DNA of 64,000 nt. Origin: Gammaproteobacteria bacterium. GTDB lineage: Bacteria > Pseudomonadota > Gammaproteobacteria > SZUA-229. The notes under the pieces are model-generated. The model ran no database searches, was not told the DNA's origin, and was given only the letters and a program-made list of their open reading frames with translations. Of this stretch, positions 33,905 through 43,893 are shown one piece after another. The translations under genes were made by a program, and so were the position numbers. Within the stretch, counting starts at the first letter, position 1. Every line of letters begins with the position of its first letter. Location of the stretch: positions 1 to 64,000 of the forward strand of contig JAOUKT010000007.1 in NCBI GenBank assembly GCA_029882395.1, given 5' to 3'.

Positions 33905-35869
33905 ATGAGCTCAAACAATATTGAATCGGTTTTAATCGAAAATCGTCAATTTCCACCTAATGATGAATTTGCTAAGAATGCACGTATTAATGCTGAAAAG
34001 CTAGCAGCACTTCACCATCATGCCGAAACAGATTACACCGGTTTTTGGGCCCAGCAAGCCAATGAAATGCTCGACTGGCACAAACCTTTTTCCAATGTGT
34101 TAGACGAATCAAACGCCCCTCTTTACAGCTGGTTCAATGACGGTGAAATTAACGTCTCCTATAACTGCATAGACCGTCATCTGGCCGACAAAGCAGACAA
34201 GAACGCCATTATTTTTGAAGGCGAACAGGGCGACACTAGCTTCATCACCTATAAAGACTTGCACCAGCGTGTTTCCTCTTTTGCTAACGCACTTAAAGCC
34301 AAAGGCATTAAGTCGGGTGATCGTGTCGTTATCTATATGCCAATGACGCCTGAGGCGGTGATCGCGATGCAAGCCTGTGCTCGTATCGGTGCCATTCATT
34401 CTGTCGTTTTTGGCGGCTTCTCAGCTGACTCACTGCGTGATCGTATCAATGATGCCGGCGCAAAAATGCTTATCACCGCAGATGGCGGCCAGCGTGGGGG
34501 TAAAATTGTTGAATTAAAGTCAGCCGCTGACAAGGCACTGGCAGGTGGCTGCCCGAGCATCGAGAATGTGATTGTTTACCAGCGCACCCAACATGATATT
34601 CCCATGCAGGCCGGTCGTGATAGCTGGTGGCATGATGCTGTTGCAAACCAAAGCGATGACTGTGAGCCTGAATGGGTTAATGCCGAACACCCTCTCTTCT
34701 TGCTTTATACATCCGGCTCCACCGGCAAACCCAAAGGCATCCAGCACTCCAGTGCCGGTTATCTTTTAGGTGCCGCTATGACCAATAGCTGGGTATTTGA
34801 TTTAAAAGATGATGATGTTTTCTGGTGCACCGCCGATGTTGGCTGGATCACCGGCCACACTTATGTCGCCTACGGGCCCTTAGCAGTTGGTAGCACCATC
34901 GTGATCTACGAAGGCGCTCCTACTGTACCCGATGCCGGGCGTTTCTGGAAAATGATCGAAGATCATAAGGTGACGGTATTTTATACTGCCCCGACTGCCA
35001 TCCGCGCCCTCATGAAACTCGGCGACAGCTACCCAAATGCCTATGATTTGTCATCATTGCGCTTACTGGGCACCGTCGGTGAGCCAATAAACCCGGAAGC
35101 CTGGATCTGGTACCACAAAGTCATTGGTAAAGAAAAATGCCCGATTGTTGATACCTGGTGGCAAACTGAAACCGGCAGCAACATGATAGCGCCAATTCCG
35201 GGCGTCATTGCCACCAAACCAGGCTCTTGCACCAAAGCTTTACCCGGTATCATTGCTGACGTGGTTGATGATGACGGCAACAGCATCACAGAAGCCAATC
35301 GAGGCGGTTACCTGGTGATCAGAAAACCCTTCCCCTCAATGCTGAGAACGATCTGGGGTGATGATCAGCGGTATAAAGATACGTATTACCCCAAGTTCGA
35401 TGGCCGTTTCTATCTTGCCGGTGACAGCGCCCGTAAAGACGCGGATGGCTACTTCTGGATTATGGGCCGAATTGATGATGTGTTAAACGTTTCAGGCCAC
35501 CGCCTCGGCACCATGGAAATTGAATCGGCATTGGCTGCGCATGAACTGGTCGCCGAAGCCGCTGTTGTCGGTAAGCCACATGAGGTCAAAGGTGAGTCCA
35601 TCTTTGCCTATGTTGTGCTCAAAGGCGAGCGCCCGGCTGGCGGAGTGGATGAAGAGCTGACAAAAACATTGCGCAACTGGGTGGGTGAGCAGATAGGTGC
35701 GATTGCCAAGCCAGATGAAATCAGGTACTCGGATAACCTGCCTAAAACACGTTCTGGAAAAATCATGCGCCGTCTGCTACGCACAATCGCAAACGGTGAA
35801 GAGATCACTTCCGACACTTCCACGCTGGAAAACGAATCAATCCTTGATCAACTTCAGGGTAAAGCCTAA
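33905..35869 (+). CDS. acs: Acetyl-CoA synthetase
   Basis: Acs activates acetate to acetyl-CoA through acetyl-AMP. The 654-aa protein has the AMP-binding P-loop [13 protein letters not shown] (about residue 265), [28 protein letters not shown], and [20 protein letters not shown]. The C-terminal lysine in [13 protein letters not shown] is the one acetylated to switch the enzyme off in other bacteria. An AGAGGA site lies 9 bases before the ATG. The exosortase gene starts six bases after its stop, so read-through between them is possible. Confidence 0.98.
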   Translation: MSSNNIESVLIENRQFPPNDEFAKNARINAEKLAALHHHAETDYTGFWAQQANEMLDWHKPFSNVLDESNAPLYSWFNDGEINVSYNCIDRHLADKADKNAIIFEGEQGDTSFITYKDLHQRVSSFANALKAKGIKSGDRVVIYMPMTPEAVIAMQACARIGAIHSVVFGGFSADSLRDRINDAGAKMLITADGGQRGGKIVELKSAADKALAGGCPSIENVIVYQRTQHDIPMQAGRDSWWHDAVANQSDDCEPEWVNAEHPLFLLYTSGSTGKPKGIQHSSAGYLLGAAMTNSWVFDLKDDDVFWCTADVGWITGHTYVAYGPLAVGSTIVIYEGAPTVPDAGRFWKMIEDHKVTVFYTAPTAIRALMKLGDSYPNAYDLSSLRLLGTVGEPINPEAWIWYHKVIGKEKCPIVDTWWQTETGSNMIAPIPGVIATKPGSCTKALPGIIADVVDDDGNSITEANRGGYLVIRKPFPSMLRTIWGDDQRYKDTYYPKFDGRFYLAGDSARKDADGYFWIMGRIDDVLNVSGHRLGTMEIESALAAHELVAEAAVVGKPHEVKGESIFAYVVLKGERPAGGVDEELTKTLRNWVGEQIGAIAKPDEIRYSDNLPKTRSGKIMRRLLRTIANGEEITSDTSTLENESILDQLQGKA

Positions 35870-35875
35870 AAACAG

Positions 35876-37387
35876 ATGATTAACAATATGAAAAAGGACT
35901 TTCAAGTAACGATACCTGCACCCCCGATTCAAATCGGGGCAGGTATATTTTTACTTTTCCTTGCGTTTTACTGGAAGAGCATTATTGAACTGGTCGATCT
36001 CTGGAACAGCAGCTCAACCTATTCCCATGGCTATTTAATCCCGCTGGTCACTCTTTATTTAATCATCAGTAAAAATAAATTGTTAATCAACACGCCGCTC
36101 AAACCCTCTCCTTTATTGTTAATACCCTTAGTTTTTACTTTATTGCTCTGGCTTTTTGCAACAATTACAGAAACCAAAACGATCGAATTAAGCCTGTTAC
36201 CGCTTGTTTTTATTTTCACCTATACCAGCATCATAGGTTATAAGTCTTCTCTTTTAATAGCCACGGCATTGCTGTATTTGCTGCTGGCGGTACCCATTTG
36301 GAACATCCTGATACCGACACTGCAAGACATGGCTGTGTTTTTCAACCAACACGCGCTTTCTTTAGCCGGCTTTCCTACCTATATCGAAAACACCAGTGTC
36401 ACTATACCCGCGGGCACATTTGAAATTGAAGATGGTTGCAGTGGCATAAGATACCTGGTGGTGTCGCTGGCTTTGGGTAGTTTATTTTCTTTAATGAATT
36501 ACAAAAGCCTAAAGCCTGCGCTGATTCTTTTAGTTTTATCGTTTGTCTTCCCCGTCATACTGAACTGGATTCGAATATACATTATTATTCTGATTGGCCA
36601 CTTCAGTGAAATGCAAAGCCCACTGGTGACAAAACATCATACCTTTGGCTGGGTATTATACGGCATCAGTTTAATACCTTTTTATTTTATAGCGCATAAA
36701 TTATCCGCTTTTGAAACAAATACAACAGAAACCGAAGCAAACATCAGCCCTGAAGCCGCAAAGCAATATAGCACTTTATATTATGCGTTTTACATCACAC
36801 TGCCACTGGCATTTATGATTAGCCCGACATTTTTCTCCAGCTATTTAGCCACAAAAAACATTAAAACTGTCGGCCACATTACTGCTCCTTCTGCCGTATC
36901 CCCCTGGCTGGGCCCCATTCATTACAATAAATGGGCGCCAGGATATAAGAATGCCGGTATAAGTAGCAATACGATATACATCGGCAGTGACTCACACCCC
37001 GAAATCGCCTTGCATCTTTATTATTATGGCAAAGAGTCTGCAGACAGCGAACTTATCAATGAGAACAATATAATAACAAAAGACGAATACATTAGTTCAG
37101 AGAAAGTTTTTCTATTCAAAGACCATAAAATCATTGAAAATATAGTCACGATTCCGGGCATACAAAGCCGCCTTGTTTGGTACTGGTACTATGTCAACAA
37201 TAAAAGCACCACCAGCCCCATTGAAAGTAAAATTTTACATGCACAAGAACTCATAACAGGAAAGGCAACATCTTCATTAATTGCTGTTAGCACAGAATGT
37301 TTCAACCAGTGCAACAGAGAGCGGAGCGAACTGAAACTTTTTTTAGAAAAACATCACAGCAATATTACCGACACATTATCGATGTAA
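35876..37387 (+). CDS. xrtA: Exosortase A fused to EpsI domain (XrtA)
   Basis: XrtA is the membrane transpeptidase-like enzyme thought to recognise C-terminal PEP-CTERM sorting signals on exported proteins. The 503-aa protein has about eight membrane helices in residues 20-280. The catalytic set is Cys188 (IEDGCSGIRYL), Arg233 (LNWIRIYII) and a His at 255-256 (KHHTFGWVLYG). A further membrane helix at about 305-322 leads to a periplasmic EpsI domain (SPWLGPIHYNKWAPGYKNA, ALHLYYYG), the standard C-terminal fusion in XrtA. The first ATG lies six bases after acs; a second, at codon 5, is an alternative, and neither has a clear ribosome-binding site. It starts the xrtA-prsT-prsK-prsR module. Confidence 0.95.
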   Translation: MINNMKKDFQVTIPAPPIQIGAGIFLLFLAFYWKSIIELVDLWNSSSTYSHGYLIPLVTLYLIISKNKLLINTPLKPSPLLLIPLVFTLLLWLFATITETKTIELSLLPLVFIFTYTSIIGYKSSLLIATALLYLLLAVPIWNILIPTLQDMAVFFNQHALSLAGFPTYIENTSVTIPAGTFEIEDGCSGIRYLVVSLALGSLFSLMNYKSLKPALILLVLSFVFPVILNWIRIYIIILIGHFSEMQSPLVTKHHTFGWVLYGISLIPFYFIAHKLSAFETNTTETEANISPEAAKQYSTLYYAFYITLPLAFMISPTFFSSYLATKNIKTVGHITAPSAVSPWLGPIHYNKWAPGYKNAGISSNTIYIGSDSHPEIALHLYYYGKESADSELINENNIITKDEYISSEKVFLFKDHKIIENIVTIPGIQSRLVWYWYYVNNKSTTSPIESKILHAQELITGKATSSLIAVSTECFNQCNRERSELKLFLEKHHSNITDTLSM

Positions 37388-37400
37388 AACAGGCATTAAA

Positions 37401-40136
37401 ATGAACATAAAAAACACCTTAAGTATAAAATTATTATTTCTCATAGTTTTATTGCTGTCTGCTTGTGATGAGAACAAACCGCAAGTAAGCGCTAACGACC
37501 ACCTTGACCTCGCTCGACTGTATTTCAACAAGGGCGCTTTCAAAGCAAGCGTGATCGAGGCCAGAAATGCCTTACAGATTGAACCTGATAACATTGAAAC
37601 ACTGACCACGATGACAAAGACACTCATCAAACTCAATGACTATGCCTCTGCAAAAAAAACCATCTTACGTGCCATAAGTCTGGACAAAGGCAACGAAGAC
37701 CTGAAGACAATGCTTGCAAAAAACCAACTACTTGAGAACGATATCGCATCGGCCAGAAAAACAATCGATGCGATTAATACCAGCTCCATACAAAACATTG
37801 CAAACTATAACAATACGAAAGCCGATATACTGTTTGCCTTAAAAGACTTCACTGAAGCAAAAAAATGGTATAACAAATCACTAAAACTCGACAAAAAAAA
37901 TGTTATTTCATTGATCGGCGCCGCAAAATCATCAACGCTTCTGAAACAAGCTGAAGAAGCTGACAAGCTGACACAACAAGCCGTTACATATAACCCCAAT
38001 AATATAGACGCCTTAATCTGGCAAGCCCAGGTCTATATCTATAAAAAACAATACCGTGATGCTGAAGCCTCGCTTTCAAAAGCAATGGTTGAGCTAGAAC
38101 AATACGACACGTTAACCAGTGACAAATACATTGCTATAGAGCTGCTTTCAAAGGTCCTGCTGGCCCAGGGGAAGATAGAAGAATCCTTCCGTTTCAGCAA
38201 CTACCTTAGCCAATCCAGGCCCGGTAAACTGCAGGCCGCCTACAAAAAAGCATTCAGCCTTATATCTAACAAAGACAACATTCTGGAAGCCGAGAAAGCA
38301 TTTGAAGATGTTTTACGGCAGGCCCCCAGTCACACACCCAGTGGCGTTATGCTTGGTATCATCAACTTTAACAAAGGCGATTATTCACAGGCCGATGAAT
38401 ATTTATCCAAATTTGCCAATGAACACAACAGCGCTTTACGCAGTAAAAAGCTGTTAATTTTAACAAAGATCAAACTTAACAACGCGGACGCCGCTATACA
38501 GATTGCATCTGAAAGCTTAAAAACTCATGGCAATGACGCCGACTTACATGCGCTCTCAGGTTATGCATATTTCATAAACAAAAACCTGAAACAGAGCATC
38601 ATAGCATTAAACACCGCAATCGGGCTGTCTGATAACAATGCGATTTACTATTCAAATATTTCTAGCGTCTACCTTAAAGATAAGGATATCAAAAACGCGC
38701 AAAAGTACGCCAAAATAGCATTGAAGCTCAAGCCTGACTCTGTGCAGGCAAAACTTGTACTGATAGAAACGTACCTGGCCAATAACCAAATTAAACAAGC
38801 AAAAACGATGGCTACCAACTGGATCAAAAAAACTCCAGGCAACGTGTTAGCTTTAAACACTTCAGCTTCTATCTCACTTAAAAGTAACAATCACTCGGAC
38901 GCAAAAAAACTTTTTCTAAAAGCCCTGTCAATCGATCCGCTTAACCTTAACGCCAATACAGCTCTGGTACAGTTTGACATCAACGAGAACAATACCGACA
39001 AGGCCTACGAAAGACTTTATCTGGTACTTAATCAGCACCCTGAACATAATGCGTCATTATCCATGTTGTTTGAACTTGCTAAAAAAACCAACTCTTTCCA
39101 CAAGATGGAAAAAATTCTCAGCCTGGTCATCACAAAAAACCCTACAACGATCAACACTCGCTTAGTTTTAGCCCAGTATTATCTGCTGACAAAATCAGCA
39201 GATAAAACGTTACAGATTTTTGACCAAATCACTAAACTAGATCCGAGGAATAGCAAAGCTTACATCTTAAAAGCCAAAGCATTGCATTTACAAAACAATA
39301 AACAGCAGGCTATTGACACTTATCTTTTGCTGGCTTCAATTCTTCCTGATAATGCGATCGGCTTCACTGAGCTCGGTAAATATTACCTGCAAAACAATAA
39401 TTCTGGGCTGGCGACTGAGCATGCTAAAAAGGCCTTATTGATTAATAACACTTACCTTGATGCCCACATTTTACTGGTTAAATCGGCTATCCAGAACAGC
39501 AACAAGCCTCTGGCTATGCAATCCATTACTTTTGTAAAAGATCAACTGCCCGATTCGCCGCTGGCAGATATAATGGAGACAGAGCTACACCTTAAACTCA
39601 ATGACACAGAATCGGCATTAAAAGCTCTCGATAGAGCCTGGAAAATCAAAAAGAGCATACAACTCGCCGAGAAATACAAAACTATATTCTTGATTAATAA
39701 GCAGGACAAACTTGCGTTTAGAGCATGGCATGAATTATCCAAAGAAAATCCATCAAACCTTAAAGTCCAGGTTGCTTATGCTGCCAGCCTGCACCAGTCT
39801 GAGCAATACAATTTAGCCAAACAGGTACTTGAAGCTCAGCTCAGGCTTTCTCCTGACAATGCGGTGTTGCTCAACAACATGGCAGAGATATATCTTCAAA
39901 CAAATGACCAGCGGGCGCTTGAGACTGCAAAAAGAGCACATGATCTAGCTCCTCACAGCCCAGCTGTTAAAGACACTCTCGGCTGGATATATCTCCAGCA
40001 ACACAAAGACACGACAAAGGCAATTCCATTGCTACAGCAGGCTTATAATGACAGCTCAAGTCAGGACATTAAACAACACCTCATTATTGCCCTGACACAA
40101 GCGGGAAGAACTAAAGAAGCCGACAGCTTAAAATAG
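37401..40136 (+). CDS. prsT: PEP-CTERM system TPR lipoprotein PrsT
   Basis: A 911-aa lipoprotein made almost entirely of tetratricopeptide repeats, matching the PrsT family that accompanies exosortase A. The lipobox is LLSAC (Cys22). TPR units of 34 residues recur from about residue 35 to the end, for example HLDLARLYFNKGAFKASVIE and DTLGWIYLQQHKDTTKAIPL. Function in the family is inferred to be scaffolding for exopolysaccharide export or PEP-CTERM protein processing. It lies 13 bases after xrtA. A+T-rich codon use (many Asn/Lys AAT/AAA) sets this gene somewhat apart from the ribosomal block. Confidence 0.93.
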   Translation: MNIKNTLSIKLLFLIVLLLSACDENKPQVSANDHLDLARLYFNKGAFKASVIEARNALQIEPDNIETLTTMTKTLIKLNDYASAKKTILRAISLDKGNEDLKTMLAKNQLLENDIASARKTIDAINTSSIQNIANYNNTKADILFALKDFTEAKKWYNKSLKLDKKNVISLIGAAKSSTLLKQAEEADKLTQQAVTYNPNNIDALIWQAQVYIYKKQYRDAEASLSKAMVELEQYDTLTSDKYIAIELLSKVLLAQGKIEESFRFSNYLSQSRPGKLQAAYKKAFSLISNKDNILEAEKAFEDVLRQAPSHTPSGVMLGIINFNKGDYSQADEYLSKFANEHNSALRSKKLLILTKIKLNNADAAIQIASESLKTHGNDADLHALSGYAYFINKNLKQSIIALNTAIGLSDNNAIYYSNISSVYLKDKDIKNAQKYAKIALKLKPDSVQAKLVLIETYLANNQIKQAKTMATNWIKKTPGNVLALNTSASISLKSNNHSDAKKLFLKALSIDPLNLNANTALVQFDINENNTDKAYERLYLVLNQHPEHNASLSMLFELAKKTNSFHKMEKILSLVITKNPTTINTRLVLAQYYLLTKSADKTLQIFDQITKLDPRNSKAYILKAKALHLQNNKQQAIDTYLLLASILPDNAIGFTELGKYYLQNNNSGLATEHAKKALLINNTYLDAHILLVKSAIQNSNKPLAMQSITFVKDQLPDSPLADIMETELHLKLNDTESALKALDRAWKIKKSIQLAEKYKTIFLINKQDKLAFRAWHELSKENPSNLKVQVAYAASLHQSEQYNLAKQVLEAQLRLSPDNAVLLNNMAEIYLQTNDQRALETAKRAHDLAPHSPAVKDTLGWIYLQQHKDTTKAIPLLQQAYNDSSSQDIKQHLIIALTQAGRTKEADSLK

Positions 40137-40182
40137 CAGGGCGAATATAATGATTCAACAACGCCAGCCAACGGCATTAAAA

Positions 40183-40226
40183 CTGACATTTTGTCAGCTA
40201 ATTTTACACCTGACAGGATACGTCAG
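40183..40226. promoter_or_regulatory. Paired CTGACA dyads upstream of prsK
   Basis: CTGACA-TTT-TGTCAG (40183-40197) is a perfect dyad. A second copy, CTGAC-N7-GTCAG (40210-40226), follows 27 bases later. Such spaced dyads are typical of sites for NtrC-family regulators, the class to which PrsR belongs. I see no convincing -24/-12 promoter downstream in the gap, so the regulated promoter is uncertain. The first dyad could also be an mRNA hairpin after prsT. Confidence 0.4.
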
Positions 40227-40286
40227 CGCTATCAGGAATAGATAAAAATGCATCATTCCTCCACAAATAACTGTAAAGCTATAAAT

Positions 40287-40320
40287 TAGCCAAATACTGC
40301 CGTTATGGCCTATTTTTTTT
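40287..40320 (+). terminator. Possible terminator of xrtA-prsT
   Basis: TAGCCA (40287-40292) can pair with TGGCCTA (40306-40312) with one bulged base, followed by eight Ts (40313-40320). The stem is short and the loop long, so efficiency is doubtful. Confidence 0.35.
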
Positions 40321-40360
40321 GTTACAATACTGCTGTTAATATAAATAAATTGATCTTCAC

Positions 40361-42433
40361 ATGGACTATAGCGTCAGTTTAATCAGTTACTATTCTGCGG
40401 CATTTCTCTACTTTGCGCTTCTCATACGCTCTCTTCCAAATTTAAAAACCGGCATTTCAAACAAGCTCATAGCGTTTTCTGCCTTCATTACCTGTATCTG
40501 GTTTTTAATTCTTGCCACACAGCTGCAACTAGACTTATTCGATGTCGCGGTTTATCAGTCACTCGAAATTATAAAATATGCGGCATGGATAGCTGTTCTA
40601 CTCTCGGTACTCTACACGGCCAGCCACCAGAAACTGATTCGAAACAAAATACTGCTTTCACTGACAATTACAGCATTCACAATCAATGCAGTTTTGTTAT
40701 CTGTGACCATGACACGACCTTTATTAACAATAAATCAATTCAGCTTTATCTATGGTGCGAAATTTTATTTAATCTGCTTAACAGTTCTTTCTATTTTAGG
40801 TCTGGCCCTGGTTGAGCAGGTCATGCGCAATACGCATAAAGATCACCTCTGGAATATCAAGTTCCTGTGTCTGGCTATTGGCGGCATGTTTGCTTATGAT
40901 TTTTTCATGTTCAGTGATGCTTTATTATTAAATCACATAGAAGAGTCTCTGCTCACTGCCCGTGGCTTTATTCAGATTTTTCTCGTACCGTTACTTTTTA
41001 TTACCATTTCAAGAAACCCGGTTTGGCGTTTGAAACTGGCTATTTCTCGCCGGGTTGTATTCCACACAGGCACCTTAGCCATCTCCGGTGTTTATCTTAT
41101 TTTAATGGCGACAGCAGGCTACTACATCAAAGCCACTGGCGGTGAATGGGGTAATTTATTACAGACTATTTTCTTTATTGCTGCTATTTTGGCTTTTTTT
41201 ATTCTGATTATGTCGCGACAGATGCGCGCCAAACTGGTCGTATATATAAGCCGACATTTCTTCCGTTACCACTATGACTACAGACATGAATGGGTTTCTA
41301 TGACTAAGGCCCTGTTCATTCAGAATCAGGATGAAAATTTAGCTCACCGTGCACTCACACAAATCAGTTTATTAGTTAACAGTAGCGGTGGCGGCATATG
41401 GATAAGAAATGAAGACAACATCTATGTTTATACTGATGACTTAAATGCTAACTGGGATTACTTGCAGCCTAATATCGATGAACAGGACTTCATCATCTAT
41501 ATGAAAGATAAAAACTGGATTATTGATATAGATGAATATAAAGAAGATCAGAAAAATTACCCGGATCTTACACTGCCCAATACCATCCTCTCATTACCCA
41601 ATGCCTGGCTAATTATTCCTTTAAACATACAGACAACGCTTGTTGGTTTTATTGTCTTGCAACATTCACATGCAAGCTTCGAACTCAACTGGGAAGATTA
41701 TGATATTCTGAAGATTTCCGGCCACCAGGCGGCCAGCGCATTAGCGCAGATGCTCGACAGCGAAGCCCTTGCAAAATCAAGACAGTTTGATGCTTACAAC
41801 CAGATGTCCGCTTTTGTGATTCACGACATCAAAACCGTGGTATCACAACTTTCCCTAATGGTAAATAATGCAGAGCAACACCGAACAAACCCGGCTTTTA
41901 TCGATGACATGATAAAAACCACTGAACACAGCGTCTACAAAATGCAGGGCTTACTTAAGCAACTAAAACGCGAAACGCAGCTAGCCGAGCAGTCTAAGAT
42001 AAACCTCTCTCAACTGCTTGCTGATGTCGTCTACCAGCATCACAACAACAAACCGGTGCCTCAGCTCACCGGGCATCAAAGCGATATCCATATTCTTGCC
42101 TCCTATGATCACATTCATTCTGCAATCACACACATAATTAAAAACGCTCAAGAAGCGACATCTGATGACGGATATATTAAGATATCCCTGTCAACGATAG
42201 AGCATACAGCGATAATAAAAATAAGTGACAATGGAATAGGTATGGATACTGAATTTATAAAAAACAATCTTTTCAAACCATTTAGCAGCACCAAAGGATT
42301 ATCAGGCATGGGAATCGGCGTCTATCAGTGCCGCCAATATATTCGCGCCGCAAACGGTGACATAAGTGTTGACAGCAAATTAAACAAAGGCACGGCATTT
42401 ACCATCACATTACCTATATACACACAGGAATAA
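40361..42433 (+). CDS. prsK: PEP-CTERM system sensor histidine kinase PrsK
   Basis: The 690-aa protein matches PrsK, the kinase paired with PrsR in exosortase A loci. About eight membrane helices occupy residues 5-290. A GAF-like domain spans about 310-465 (WLIIPLNIQTTLVGFIVLQH). The kinase core has the phosphoacceptor His488 in SAFVIHDIKTVVSQL, the N box ITHIIKNAQEAT, DNGIGMD and GMGIGVYQC. The signal sensed is unknown. The 224-base gap before it suggests a promoter separate from xrtA-prsT. prsR follows three bases after its stop. Confidence 0.93.
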   Translation: MDYSVSLISYYSAAFLYFALLIRSLPNLKTGISNKLIAFSAFITCIWFLILATQLQLDLFDVAVYQSLEIIKYAAWIAVLLSVLYTASHQKLIRNKILLSLTITAFTINAVLLSVTMTRPLLTINQFSFIYGAKFYLICLTVLSILGLALVEQVMRNTHKDHLWNIKFLCLAIGGMFAYDFFMFSDALLLNHIEESLLTARGFIQIFLVPLLFITISRNPVWRLKLAISRRVVFHTGTLAISGVYLILMATAGYYIKATGGEWGNLLQTIFFIAAILAFFILIMSRQMRAKLVVYISRHFFRYHYDYRHEWVSMTKALFIQNQDENLAHRALTQISLLVNSSGGGIWIRNEDNIYVYTDDLNANWDYLQPNIDEQDFIIYMKDKNWIIDIDEYKEDQKNYPDLTLPNTILSLPNAWLIIPLNIQTTLVGFIVLQHSHASFELNWEDYDILKISGHQAASALAQMLDSEALAKSRQFDAYNQMSAFVIHDIKTVVSQLSLMVNNAEQHRTNPAFIDDMIKTTEHSVYKMQGLLKQLKRETQLAEQSKINLSQLLADVVYQHHNNKPVPQLTGHQSDIHILASYDHIHSAITHIIKNAQEATSDDGYIKISLSTIEHTAIIKISDNGIGMDTEFIKNNLFKPFSSTKGLSGMGIGVYQCRQYIRAANGDISVDSKLNKGTAFTITLPIYTQE

Positions 42434-42436
42434 ACG

Positions 42437-43822
42437 GTGAAAGAAAACAAACGATCGCTCTTAGTTATTGAAGATGACCCGGGTCTGCAAAGTCAGATGA
42501 AATGGTGTTTTGACAAGGACATTGAAATCATTATAGCTGATGACAATAAATCAGCACTCACTGCGCTCAGGAGGTTTGAGCCGGCCGTTGTTACGCTTGA
42601 CCTTGGTCTGCCACCTGATCCCGGCGGATCAAGTGAGGGCTTCAAATTACTTGAAGAAATCATAAAACTATCACCGAATACTAAAGTCATCATCATTACA
42701 GGGCGTGAGGAAAAAGAAAATGCCGTCAAGGCAATCGGCATGGGTGCTTACGATTTTTATCAAAAACCCGTTGAAGCAGAAACATTAAGCTTTGTTGTAG
42801 AACGCGCATTTAAACTAGCAGCACTTGAGCAAAAAACCCGCGAATTCGAGAAAAACCAGGCCCATAATAACAATTACGGCATCATCACATCTAGTCCGGA
42901 AATGCTTCATATCATTCAAATGATTGAAAAAGTCGCACCATCTGACATTACAACATTAATACTAGGTAAAACCGGCACGGGTAAAGAATTAATAGCCAAA
43001 GCCTTACACAGCGCAAGCAATCGCTCAGATGCACCCTTCTCTGCAATAAACTGTGCAGCCATCCCCGAAAACCTGCTGGAAAGTGAACTCTTTGGCCATG
43101 AGAAAGGAGCATTTACCGGTGCTCATACCCAAAAGAAAGGAAAAATTGAAATAACTGATAGTGGTACATTATTTCTTGACGAGATTGGTGATATGCCGCC
43201 TCCGTTACAGGCAAAGCTGCTGCGCTTTCTTCAGGAGAGGAGCATCGAGCGAGTCGGCGGCACTCAGGAAATCCCGGTAAACGTCAGAGTAGTTTGTGCC
43301 ACCCATCAGGATTTACGTAAATTAATCAGTGAAGGCGATTTTAGAGAAGATTTATTCTACCGACTCAGTGAAATTATTATTGACGTACCTTCGCTGCAAG
43401 AGCGACAGGGTGACACGGTCATCATTGCCAACGCCTTGCTCGAATCAATCGCAAATGATCAGGGAACAACTAAAAAACGTTTTAATGATGATGCTTTAAA
43501 AGCCATTGAGCAGCACCCATGGCCAGGCAATGTCAGGGAGTTGGTCAATAAAATCAAACGCGCGGTGATCATGGCAAATGGGCAATATATAACCGCAGAA
43601 GACCTCGATCTTGATACAGATAACAATCAGGATTCGATGCCGTTTAATTTACGTGAAGTTCGTGCAAATGCCGAAAGGCTTGCGATCTTACGAGCGCTCA
43701 GCCATTGTCACGGCAAAATCGCCCAGTCATCCAGATTACTGGGTGTAACACGCCCTACCCTGTATACATTACTTGAGAAATATGACATCCCTACCAGACA
43801 AAAAGAAAGCCATGAGCTCTAG
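42437..43822 (+). CDS. prsR: PEP-CTERM response regulator PrsR (sigma-54 activator)
   Basis: A 461-aa NtrC-type activator. The receiver domain holds the phosphoacceptor Asp55 (VVTLDLGLPPDPGG). The AAA+ domain has Walker A GKTGTGKE (177-184), the sigma-54-contacting GAFTGA loop (224-229) and Walker B LFLDEIGDM. A Fis-type helix-turn-helix ends the protein (GKIAQSSRLLGVTRPTLYTL). With PrsK it should activate RpoN promoters of PEP-CTERM and exopolysaccharide genes. The start is GTG with AGGAA six bases upstream, immediately after prsK. Confidence 0.95.
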   Translation: MKENKRSLLVIEDDPGLQSQMKWCFDKDIEIIIADDNKSALTALRRFEPAVVTLDLGLPPDPGGSSEGFKLLEEIIKLSPNTKVIIITGREEKENAVKAIGMGAYDFYQKPVEAETLSFVVERAFKLAALEQKTREFEKNQAHNNNYGIITSSPEMLHIIQMIEKVAPSDITTLILGKTGTGKELIAKALHSASNRSDAPFSAINCAAIPENLLESELFGHEKGAFTGAHTQKKGKIEITDSGTLFLDEIGDMPPPLQAKLLRFLQERSIERVGGTQEIPVNVRVVCATHQDLRKLISEGDFREDLFYRLSEIIIDVPSLQERQGDTVIIANALLESIANDQGTTKKRFNDDALKAIEQHPWPGNVRELVNKIKRAVIMANGQYITAEDLDLDTDNNQDSMPFNLREVRANAERLAILRALSHCHGKIAQSSRLLGVTRPTLYTLLEKYDIPTRQKESHEL

Positions 43823-43840
43823 TCAGTCTCACGTCCCGGC

Positions 43841-43873
43841 AAAAAAAAAGGAGGCCTGAGGCCTCCTTTTTTT
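43841..43873. terminator. Bidirectional terminator between prsR and pnp
   Basis: GGAGGCC-TGA-GGCCTCC (43850-43866) is flanked by nine As on the left and seven Ts on the right. It ends both the rightward prsK-prsR transcript and the leftward pnp transcript. Confidence 0.95.
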
Positions 43874-43893
43874 AAAACCACAAAAAAGCTGAT

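Noticed and set aside
40278-40292. -24/-12-like sequence on the minus strand between prsT and prsK
   Set aside because: GG and GC are 10 bases apart, but the rest matches poorly and it would read antisense into prsT, so it does not explain prsK control.
40306-40325. TGGCC followed by a T-run as a sigma-54 promoter for prsK
   Set aside because: The GC dinucleotide required at the -12 position is absent (TT instead). A terminator T-tract is a simpler reading.
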